Below are positions 1 to 5,946 of a DNA stretch of 11,088 nt, in pieces (positions within the stretch are counted from its first letter, which is position 1; every line of letters starts with the position of its first letter). The translations under genes and the position numbers were made by a program. The notes under the pieces are model-generated. The model saw only the letters and a program-made list of their open reading frames with translations, searched no databases and had not been told where the DNA came from. This stretch comes from Gammaproteobacteria bacterium (lineage in GTDB: Bacteria > Pseudomonadota > Gammaproteobacteria > Pseudomonadales > Pseudohongiellaceae): positions 1 to 11,088 of the forward strand of contig CANCGR010000041.1 of the NCBI GenBank assembly GCA_947377625.1, written 5' to 3'.

Positions 1-1
1 G

Positions 2-937
2 CTGCAAAAACCTCTCACAGACGTGATGCATGCCAATGGTGTCAAAGGCACCTTGCTGCTGGCCGCTGAAGGGATTAACGGCACCATCGCCGGCACACGT
101 GCCGGCATCGACGCGGTGCTGGCTTGGCTGAGACAAGATGAGCGTCTGGCCAAACTGGATTGCAAAGAAAGCTTTGACGAGGTGCTGCCGTTCTATCGCA
201 GCAAGGTAAAACTCAAGAAAGAGATCGTCACGATGGGCGTCGAGAACATCGACCCCAATCGCAAGGTCGGCACCCATGTAGAACCCAAAGACTGGAACCA
301 GCTGATCTCGCAGCCCGATGTGTTGTTGATCGATACCCGCAATGAATACGAGGTGCAGATCGGCACCTTTCAGGGCGCGGTCAACCCGCACACGACCAGT
401 TTTCGTGAATTCCCTGGCTATGTGAAACAGCATCTCGATCCGGAGCGTCATCGCAAGATCGCGATGTTCTGCACCGGCGGCATTCGGTGCGAGAAATCCA
501 CCGCCTATTTGAAAGAGCAGGGCTTTGATGAGGTCTATCACCTCAAGGGCGGCATTCTCAATTATCTGGAGAAAGTGCCAGAGGCAGAATCTCTGTGGCA
601 AGGCGAATGCTTTGTGTTCGACAATCGCGTGGCCGTGAATCACTCGCTGGAAAAAGGCGACTATGATCAATGCCATGCCTGCCGCTTGCCGATCACCGAA
701 GACGACAAGCGCAGTAGTCTCTATGAAAAAGGCGTCAGCTGCCCGCACTGTCATGGCAAGCGCAGTCTTGATGACCTGCAGCAGTTTCGTGAACGCCAGA
801 AACAGATTGATCTGGCGCTGGCGCGTGGCGAAGAACATCTTGGCAGCGATGTGGCTGAGACCATTGAAAAACGGCGCAAGCTCAAGCAGGCCAGCAAGGA
901 AAGCCAGCAGGCGGCAGCGGAAAGGAAATCACGTTGA
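2..937 (+). CDS. trhO: tRNA uridine(34) hydroxylase TrhO (rhodanese domain, YceA family), 5' partial
   Basis: The reading frame is open from the first bases of the window, so the true start lies upstream and roughly the first 20-30 residues are missing; the GTG/ATG at 23-28 are internal codons. The TrhO family uses O2 to hydroxylate U34 of certain tRNAs to 5-hydroxyuridine in the cytoplasm. Seen here: an N-terminal ferredoxin-like part with AAEGINGT, then a rhodanese domain (about 255-620 in bases) with DTRNEYE and the active-site loop CTGGIRC, whose catalytic Cys codon is at 470-472. After it come FVFDNRVAVNH and two Cys pairs, CHAC and CPHC, typical of the family's C-terminal region and possibly metal-binding. 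The tail is charged and Lys/Arg-rich. No intrinsic terminator follows. Family assignment is firm; the activity is inferred from the family. Confidence 0.93.
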   Translation: MQKPLTDVMHANGVKGTLLLAAEGINGTIAGTRAGIDAVLAWLRQDERLAKLDCKESFDEVLPFYRSKVKLKKEIVTMGVENIDPNRKVGTHVEPKDWNQLISQPDVLLIDTRNEYEVQIGTFQGAVNPHTTSFREFPGYVKQHLDPERHRKIAMFCTGGIRCEKSTAYLKEQGFDEVYHLKGGILNYLEKVPEAESLWQGECFVFDNRVAVNHSLEKGDYDQCHACRLPITEDDKRSSLYEKGVSCPHCHGKRSLDDLQQFRERQKQIDLALARGEEHLGSDVAETIEKRRKLKQASKESQQAAAERKSR

Positions 938-959
938 GCCGCTGTTTACGCCCCTTTCC

Positions 960-987
960 TTGCATATTGTATTGATAGATTTAATTA
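960..987 (+). promoter_or_regulatory. Possible sigma-70-like promoter of the diheme cytochrome c gene
   Basis: TTGCAT (960-965) and TAATTA (982-987) are separated by 16 bases, in an AT-rich patch between trhO and the cytochrome gene. The predicted transcript start would lie only about 15 bases before the ATG at 1010, so the leader would be short. This is a match by eye only. Confidence 0.3.
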
Positions 988-1009
988 AAACTTGAAACAG
1001 GAACTGCAA

Positions 1010-1894
1010 ATGAGCACTAAAAAAATCGTATTGGGAGTCGTGGCAGTAGCTGCGCTGGGCGCTGCTTACTTTGTCTTTCACATGCCCTCAGTGGCGGATG
1101 TACCGCTGCCCACAGGGCCGGAAGCAATCGCGCGTGGCCAATATGTCTGGAATGCAGGTGGCTGTGCTGCCTGTCACCAGGAGGAAGGTGCCGAAGGCCC
1201 AAGCGGTGGTCACGAAATCGAAAACCCCATTGGTGGTGGCAAATTCCATGTGCCCAATATTACGCCCGACAAGGAAACCGGCATCGCTGGCTGGACCGGC
1301 AAAGATTTTCTGCTGGCGCTTAAGCATGGTCGCAAATCCAGCGGTGGTTTTTACTGGGCGGCCTTTCCATACCGCTCCTATAAAGACATGACTGATCAGG
1401 ATGCACTGGATGTAGGGGCTTACCTGATGTCATTGCCACCGATCAATCATAAGGTAACACCGCACGATCTTCCGATTTGGATGCCAAGCTGGTTGAATTC
1501 GGGCTGGAACATCGTGGCTGATGTGATGGAAGGCAAGCCAGAGCCCGTCTCCAATGATCCGAAGGTTCAGCGTGGCGCCTACCTGGCCCGTGTATTGGGT
1601 CACTGCGGTGAATGCCATACGCCGCGCAATGCACTTGGCATGATGCAGCGCAATCACGAGTTTGAAGGCTCCACCATCGTGTCGAAACAAATCGATGCAG
1701 GTACGATGTCTGGCTGGACAATCGATGATTTTGTCTATTTCCTCGAGACGGGCACGACAAAGAGCGATGATGTAGTAGGCGGCGAAATGGCCAAAGTGAT
1801 TGAGCACACCAAGTTGCTGAACCAGGAAGACAAGGAAGCGTATGCTGCGTTCATTACGCGTGGTGTTGGCGCCACTGGTGCTACCGGTAAATAA
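1010..1894 (+). CDS. Membrane-anchored diheme c-type cytochrome
   Basis: 294 residues. The ATG at 1010 is chosen over an in-frame TTG at 992 because AGGA (999-1002) sits 7 bases before it. Residues 6-24 form one hydrophobic segment without a clear AxA cleavage site, so the protein is probably anchored in the inner membrane with its heme domains in the periplasm. Two heme c motifs, CAACH (52-56) and CGECH (199-203), mark two cytochrome c domains. The second is in the context RGAYLARVLGHCGECHTPRN, familiar from the cytochrome subunits of membrane alcohol and gluconate dehydrogenases. Met260 (VVGGEM) is a good axial-ligand candidate for heme 2; for heme 1 the ligand is less clear, Met127 being possible. 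The tail is Gly/Ala/Thr-rich. No dehydrogenase subunit lies nearby and a terminator follows, so it seems to be a single-gene unit. It is an electron carrier; its donor and acceptor are unknown. Confidence 0.9.
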   Translation: MSTKKIVLGVVAVAALGAAYFVFHMPSVADVPLPTGPEAIARGQYVWNAGGCAACHQEEGAEGPSGGHEIENPIGGGKFHVPNITPDKETGIAGWTGKDFLLALKHGRKSSGGFYWAAFPYRSYKDMTDQDALDVGAYLMSLPPINHKVTPHDLPIWMPSWLNSGWNIVADVMEGKPEPVSNDPKVQRGAYLARVLGHCGECHTPRNALGMMQRNHEFEGSTIVSKQIDAGTMSGWTIDDFVYFLETGTTKSDDVVGGEMAKVIEHTKLLNQEDKEAYAAFITRGVGATGATGK

Positions 1895-1931
1895 CTGACT
1901 ACCAAGCCTCACGACCAATAATCGGCACCAT

Positions 1932-1961
1932 AAAAAACGCCCCAATTGAGGGGCGTTTTTT
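1932..1961. terminator. Bidirectional rho-independent terminator
   Basis: A perfect 12-bp inverted repeat, six A + CGCCCC (1932-1943) and GGGGCG + six T (1950-1961), encloses the loop AATTGA. Either strand gives a GC stem followed by a T-run, so it can end both the diheme cytochrome gene (stop at 1894) and the converging cytochrome c' gene (stop at 2007). Confidence 0.93.
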
Positions 1962-2006
1962 ATGTTTGGAATTTGTGTGAACTGATGTTCAACACAAAGC
2001 CGAAGC

Positions 2007-2489
2007 TTATTTCAAACGGAAACGGTCGTGGCAAGCGCCGCATTTCGGGCCAACTGCACCAGCAATTTCTTTCGCGCCGTCAGCATTTGGTTTGGCAGCC
2101 AAGGTAGCTTGGGCCGCTTTTGCAGCTGCGCCCAGATCGCCAGCCAGTTTTGCCAGGTCGGCTTTGTTGTCCCAGATGGTGTCAGAGGCAGCAGTTTTTG
2201 GGCCTTTGAACGCGCGGGTGTCTTTGGCAAATACTTCCGGGATCATGGTCGACAACATTTCAACGCGTTCGAGAGCAGTTTTGGCTGCAGCAGCGTCGAA
2301 AGTGCCGCCTGGGCGAGCCATGGCGCCGACGATGCCGTTATTGAACGCCAGCAGTTTGAAAACGGCCTGACGTGTTGCAACGTCTGCAGCAGCTTGTTCT
2401 TCTGGTGACATTGGAGCAGCAGCCATAACGCTGAAGGACATGAGGGAGCTGAGCAATACAGCTCCGGTAAAGGCAATGCGTTTCATCAT
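2007..2489 (-). CDS. Periplasmic class II cytochrome c (cytochrome c')
   Basis: 160 residues starting at the first of two consecutive ATGs (2489 or 2486); AGGGGA at 2496-2501 lies 6 or 9 bases upstream, so both starts are possible. Residues 1-24 are a Sec signal peptide ending in VMAAA. The mature part fits the four-helix cytochrome c' fold: helix 1 with TRQAVFKLLAFNNG, a central IWDNKADL, and the heme motif CGACH (150-154) close to the C-terminus, as expected for the class. Aligned by eye to the well-studied Alcaligenes cytochrome c', Phe44 occupies the distal position held there by Leu16, and Arg158 matches the proximal Arg four residues after the heme His. No Met is at the position used by six-coordinate c556 proteins, so a five-coordinate, NO- or CO-binding heme is likely. 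The role may be NO binding or electron transfer. It is transcribed alone and ends at the shared terminator. Confidence 0.9.
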   Translation of the reverse strand: MMKRIAFTGAVLLSSLMSFSVMAAAPMSPEEQAAADVATRQAVFKLLAFNNGIVGAMARPGGTFDAAAAKTALERVEMLSTMIPEVFAKDTRAFKGPKTAASDTIWDNKADLAKLAGDLGAAAKAAQATLAAKPNADGAKEIAGAVGPKCGACHDRFRLK

Positions 2490-2601
2490 AAAATTTCCCC
2501 TGAAAAAGGATTCTGTAAAGTGTTCCTGGCAGCAACCAGTGCGCCGGATTGTGCCACGTTGTTCAGGCCCTGTCTGCATGATTTATAGCCTCCACTTTTC
2601 T

Positions 2602-2618
2602 GCCGGAATCGTTCCGGC
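2602..2618. repeat. Perfect inverted repeat, 7-bp arms
   Basis: GCCGGAA and TTCCGGC flank TCG. No T-run follows on either strand, so it is not a standard terminator. It lies in the 293-base divergent gap between the cytochrome c' gene and xseB and could be a binding site or a leader hairpin. On the minus strand a TATAAA box (2582-2587) lies 15 bases further downstream. I see no convincing -35/-10 pair for either gene in this gap; TAGTAT at 2675-2680 is a weak -10 candidate for xseB. Confidence 0.5.
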
Positions 2619-2632
2619 CCGGATCTGTGCGT

Positions 2633-2647
2633 AACAGAAATTCTGTT
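2633..2647. repeat. Perfect operator-like palindrome, 7-1-7
   Basis: AACAGAA, a central A, and TTCTGTT form an odd-length palindrome in the middle of the divergent region. Its size and symmetry suit a dimeric repressor or activator site. It does not match the FNR/ANR consensus (TTGAT-N4-ATCAA) or the LexA box, whose half-sites have the opposite order. The regulator is unknown. Confidence 0.45.
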
Positions 2648-2782
2648 GCTTTCAAGCGCCTTTTAACTTGGAAATAGTATGGAACTTGCGCCATGAATGC
2701 GTGCTTAATCGTGCAATTAACAGAACCTGCGATTACCATTAACACTGTGCAAAAATCGCGGAAGTTAACGGGTTTCATCAAT

Positions 2783-3040
2783 ATGTCCCGCAAAACCAGC
2801 AAGTTCAATTTCGAAGAAGCTCTCTCCGGTTTGGAGACCTTGGTGGAAGCCATGGAAGCGGGCGACCTGAGTCTGGAAGAATCGCTCAAAGCCTTTGAAC
2901 AAGGCATCAAGCTCACGCGCGAATGCCAGCAGATGCTGGAGCAGGCCGAGCAAAAGGTGCAAGTGCTGCTTGCCAATACCGAAGTGCCACAAGCCGTACC
3001 GTTTGCCGATGATGAAGACAGTGACGACCCCAGTGCCTGA
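2783..3040 (+). CDS. xseB: Exodeoxyribonuclease VII small subunit
   Basis: 85 residues, the usual size for XseB. The ATG at 2783 (MSRKTSKFNFEEAL) is chosen over an in-frame ATG at 2693, whose extra 30 residues do not resemble the family. The body shows the classic pattern: FEEALSGLETLVEAMEAGDL, then LEESLKAFEQGIKL and CQQMLEQAEQKV, forming two helices that wrap around XseA. ExoVII degrades single-stranded DNA to oligonucleotides in the cytoplasm; XseB is the non-catalytic subunit, and several copies bind each XseA. The tail is acidic (DDEDSDDPSA). No strong Shine-Dalgarno sequence precedes the start. The gene overlaps ispA by 29 bases, the xseB-ispA arrangement common in proteobacteria. xseA is not in the window. 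Confidence 0.95.
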   Translation: MSRKTSKFNFEEALSGLETLVEAMEAGDLSLEESLKAFEQGIKLTRECQQMLEQAEQKVQVLLANTEVPQAVPFADDEDSDDPSA

Positions 3041-3941
3041 TTCCGCATCAACGCCACAGTTCAAACGCTGGTTGACCGGCCGGCAGCAGCAAGTGCAACA
3101 AGCGTTGCAGCAAATATTCTGCGTGCCTGCCGACGAGTCGCGTCTTGATGCGGCGATGCAATATGCGGTGCTCGGCGGTGGCAAACGCCTGCGCCCCTTG
3201 CTGGCTTATGCAGCAGCGGAAGCCCTCGGCGGTGCTGCGGTTACTGCCGATCTCGCCGCCTGTGCAGTCGAATGCATGCATGCCTATTCGTTGATTCACG
3301 ATGATCTGCCGGCGATGGATGACGATGTGTTGCGCCGCGGCCAGCCCACTTGTCATGTCAAATTCGACGAAGCCACGGCGATTCTTGCTGGTGACGCGTT
3401 GCAGGCATTGGCATTTGAAATTCTGGTTTCAACAAAAACGCCGGAGCTTGCGCCGGCTCTGCGATTACGCATGGTGCAAGAGCTGGCAATGGCCAGCGGT
3501 CGTAACGGCATGGTGGCAGGGCAGGCGCTCGACATGGCGGCCACCGGCGTGCAGTTGGCGGAAAGCAAAATCAGCCGCATGCATCAGCTCAAAACCGGCG
3601 CGCTCATCACCGCCAGTGTGATGCTGGGCGCGCTCAGTACCGGTCTTGCCACTGCCGATCAACTGGTCGCACTGCGCAGCTTTGCTGAAGCTGCCGGCCT
3701 GTCATTCCAGATCCAGGACGACATTCTGGATGTGGAAGCCAGCACCTCAGTCAGTGGCAAGGAGCAAGGCAAGGATGCGCGCCAGCACAAGGCCACTTAT
3801 ACCAGTACCTTGGGCTTGCAAGCTGCCAAGACGCGTTTGGTGCAGGTGGCTGCGCAAGCACAGGCTGCCTTGCAGGACTTTGGCCCCAATGCCGCCATGT
3901 TGCGACAGTTGGCGCAGTATCTGGTCGAACGCAAGGCCTGA
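3012..3941 (+). CDS. ispA: Farnesyl diphosphate synthase ((2E,6E)-FPP synthase)
   Basis: 309 residues from the second of two adjacent ATGs (3009, 3012). Both lie inside the end of xseB, and neither has a clear Shine-Dalgarno sequence; GTG codons at 3021 and 3033 are other possible starts, so translation may be coupled to xseB. The enzyme condenses IPP with DMAPP and then GPP to give FPP, the precursor of undecaprenyl phosphate and quinone side chains. Motifs seen: GGGKRLRP (55-62, diphosphate binding), the first Asp-rich motif DDLPAMDDD (97-105) with the two-residue insertion of short bacterial FPP synthases, LKTG (193-196), the second Asp-rich motif DDILD (236-240), and GKEQGKDARQHKATY near the end, also typical of IspA. 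The length is normal and all key residues are present. Directly followed by dxs, giving two isoprenoid enzymes in one unit. Confidence 0.95.
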   Translation: MKTVTTPVPDSASTPQFKRWLTGRQQQVQQALQQIFCVPADESRLDAAMQYAVLGGGKRLRPLLAYAAAEALGGAAVTADLAACAVECMHAYSLIHDDLPAMDDDVLRRGQPTCHVKFDEATAILAGDALQALAFEILVSTKTPELAPALRLRMVQELAMASGRNGMVAGQALDMAATGVQLAESKISRMHQLKTGALITASVMLGALSTGLATADQLVALRSFAEAAGLSFQIQDDILDVEASTSVSGKEQGKDARQHKATYTSTLGLQAAKTRLVQVAAQAQAALQDFGPNAAMLRQLAQYLVERKA

Positions 3942-3969
3942 ATTGATGTGCGTGCATTACAGTACCTGC

Positions 3970-3978
3970 TGCTAAAAT
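3970..3978 (+). promoter_or_regulatory. Possible extended -10 promoter for dxs
   Basis: TGC-TAAAAT in the 79-base gap between ispA and dxs matches an extended -10 element (TGn plus a five-of-six match to TATAAT). No convincing -35 is at the right distance. If used, transcription would start near 3985 and let dxs be expressed apart from xseB-ispA. Confidence 0.3.
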
Positions 3979-4020
3979 GCCCCGCGCTTTGCCCACCCGC
4001 CTGGAGTGATGCAGTTCCTG

Positions 4021-5904
4021 ATGTTTGACGAGATCCCGCTAGCACGCCCTGCGACGCCATTGCTCGACAGTGTGAATTTTCCTGTCGACTTGCGTCAGCT
4101 CGATATGGCGCAATTGCCGGAACTGGCGCGTCAGTTGCGCGAATTCCTGCTCTATTCAGTGGGCAGAACCGGCGGTCATTTCGGGGCTGGTCTGGGCGTG
4201 GTGGAACTGACGATTGCGCTGCATTACGTATTCAATACGCCGGATGATCGTTTGGTGTGGGATGTCGGTCATCAGAGTTATCCGCACAAAATTCTTACCG
4301 GCCGGCGTGAACGTATGGTCGGCATGCGCCAGGCCGATGGATTGGCTCCCTTCAACAGCCGCACCGAGAGTGACTACGACACCTTCGGTGTCGGGCATTC
4401 GAGCACGTCGATCAGCGCAGCGTTGGGTATGGTGCTGGCTGCCCAGCAACAGAAAATTGATCGTAAGGTAGTCGCGGTTATCGGTGACGGTGCGATGACC
4501 GCCGGCATGGCGTTTGAAGCGCTCAATCACGCCGGTGGCATCGACAATGATTTGCTGGTGATTCTCAACGACAACAACATGTCGATCTCGCACAACATCG
4601 GCGCGCTCTCCAGCTATTTCGCGCGCATGTGGGCCAGCAAGCCCTACAACTTCCTGCGTGCCGGCAGCAAGAAAGTGCTCTCGGCGGTGCCGCCGATGTG
4701 GAATGCCGCGCATCGCGCCGAGGAATACATGAAGGGCATGGTGTCGCCTGCCACCATCTTTGAAGAGTTGGGGTTCACTTATTTTGGGTTGATTGACGGC
4801 CACGACATCAAAGGCATGGTCGACATCCTGCGCGACATCCGTAACCTGAAAGGGCCGCGCATTCTGCATGTGATCACCCGCAAGGGCAAAGGTTACCGGC
4901 CGGCGGAAGAAGATCCGTTTGGCATGCATGCACTCAACAAAATGGTGGCGCACGCCGAGAAGGCCAGGACCGCACAAGACAATACGCCGACTTATTCTTC
5001 CGTGTTCGGCGACTGGTTATGTGAAGTCGCTACCAGCGATTCCAGATTAATCGCCATCACCCCGGCCATGGGCGAAGGCTCGGGCATGCGCAAGTTTGAA
5101 GCACAATTTCCTGAGCGGTTTTTCGATGTGGCGATTGCTGAACAGCATGCAGTGACTTTCGCCGCCGGCCTCGCTTGCGAAGGGCTCAAACCGGTCGTGG
5201 CGATCTACTCGACGTTTTTGCAGCGCGGCTATGACCAGCTGATTCATGACGTGGCTTTGCAGAATCTCGATGTGTTGTTTGCGATTGATCGCGCCGGCCT
5301 CGTCGGTGAAGATGGCCCGACTCATGCCGGTAGTTTTGATCTCAGCTATCTGCGCTGCATTCCCAACATGCTGGTGATGACCCCCAGCGACGAAAATGAA
5401 GCGCGGCAACTGCTGTACACCGGCTATCACCATCAAGGGCCGGCAGCAGTGCGTTATCCGCGCGGCAAGGCTACTGGTTGCCAGCTTGACGCAGCTCTCA
5501 CGTTGTTACCGCTGGGTAAAGCCAGAGTGGTGCGCAAGGGCAGCAACATTGCGATGCTGGTATTCGGCACGCTGCTGCAGGCCGCACAAGAGGCTGCCGA
5601 GCAGCTCGATGCCACAGTGGTTGACATGCGGTTCGTCAAACCACTGGATGAAGCGCTGTTGTTGCAACTGGCCAAAAGCGAGCGTCTGTTGGTAACGGTG
5701 GAAGAAAATACCATCAAGGGCGGCGCCGGTTCGGCGGTCAATGAATTTTTGTTGAGCCAAAATCTTCAAGTCAACGTATTGAATATCGGCCTGCCGGACG
5801 CATTTCTCGGGCATGGCAAGCCACAAGACTTGCGTAGTCACTGTGGTTTGGATGCCAGCGGCATTCTCGCCAGCATTCAGGCGCGGCTCGCGCTGCGGCA
5901 ATAA
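4021..5904 (+). CDS. dxs: 1-deoxy-D-xylulose-5-phosphate synthase
   Basis: 627 residues from the ATG at 4021; an ATG at 4009 and a GTG at 4006 are also in frame and would add 4-5 residues. GGAG (4003-4006) is too close to 4009 and rather far from 4021, so the start is uncertain. Dxs joins pyruvate and glyceraldehyde 3-phosphate using thiamine diphosphate, the first and controlling step of the MEP pathway. Seen: GGHFGAGLG with His53 (E. coli His49), WDVGHQ, the ThDP/Mg motif GDGAMTAG (155-162) through LNDNNMSIS (182-190), the transketolase pyrimidine domain with AIAEQHAVTFAAGLA (Glu374, E. coli Glu370), then DRAGLVGEDGPTHAG, SYLRCIPNM and RYPRG, and a C-terminal domain with VDMRFVKPLDE and NIGLPD. 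Full-length and intact. A 42-base gap with a small hairpin separates it from the ABC exporter gene. Confidence 0.97.
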   Translation: MFDEIPLARPATPLLDSVNFPVDLRQLDMAQLPELARQLREFLLYSVGRTGGHFGAGLGVVELTIALHYVFNTPDDRLVWDVGHQSYPHKILTGRRERMVGMRQADGLAPFNSRTESDYDTFGVGHSSTSISAALGMVLAAQQQKIDRKVVAVIGDGAMTAGMAFEALNHAGGIDNDLLVILNDNNMSISHNIGALSSYFARMWASKPYNFLRAGSKKVLSAVPPMWNAAHRAEEYMKGMVSPATIFEELGFTYFGLIDGHDIKGMVDILRDIRNLKGPRILHVITRKGKGYRPAEEDPFGMHALNKMVAHAEKARTAQDNTPTYSSVFGDWLCEVATSDSRLIAITPAMGEGSGMRKFEAQFPERFFDVAIAEQHAVTFAAGLACEGLKPVVAIYSTFLQRGYDQLIHDVALQNLDVLFAIDRAGLVGEDGPTHAGSFDLSYLRCIPNMLVMTPSDENEARQLLYTGYHHQGPAAVRYPRGKATGCQLDAALTLLPLGKARVVRKGSNIAMLVFGTLLQAAQEAAEQLDATVVDMRFVKPLDEALLLQLAKSERLLVTVEENTIKGGAGSAVNEFLLSQNLQVNVLNIGLPDAFLGHGKPQDLRSHCGLDASGILASIQARLALRQ

Positions 5905-5908
5905 GCAC

Positions 5909-5925
5909 AAGGCTGCTTCAGCCTT
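5909..5925 (+). repeat. Small perfect hairpin between dxs and the ABC exporter gene
   Basis: AAGGCTG-CTT-CAGCCTT begins 5 bases after the dxs stop and makes a 7-bp stem with a 3-base loop. CACATTC rather than a T-run follows, so it is unlikely to be an efficient terminator. It may protect the dxs mRNA 3' end or only modestly reduce read-through. Confidence 0.5.
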
Positions 5926-5946
5926 CACATTCAAAGGCGCTTCATC

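Noticed and set aside
972..985. FNR/ANR-like site (TTGAT half-site) upstream of the diheme cytochrome gene
   Set aside because: The first half-site is perfect but the second (TTAAT) matches only two of five positions of ATCAA.
2490..2579. Upstream extension of the cytochrome c' gene
   Set aside because: It would place 30 non-hydrophobic residues before a clear signal peptide, whereas AGGGGA supports the ATG at 2489/2486.
3942..4020. Riboswitch, such as a thiamine diphosphate element, before dxs
   Set aside because: The 79-base gap is too short and I see none of the conserved THI-box sequence.
4156..4977. 273-codon open frame on the minus strand
   Set aside because: It lies wholly within dxs, which is unmistakable on the plus strand; the His-rich translation is a typical shadow.
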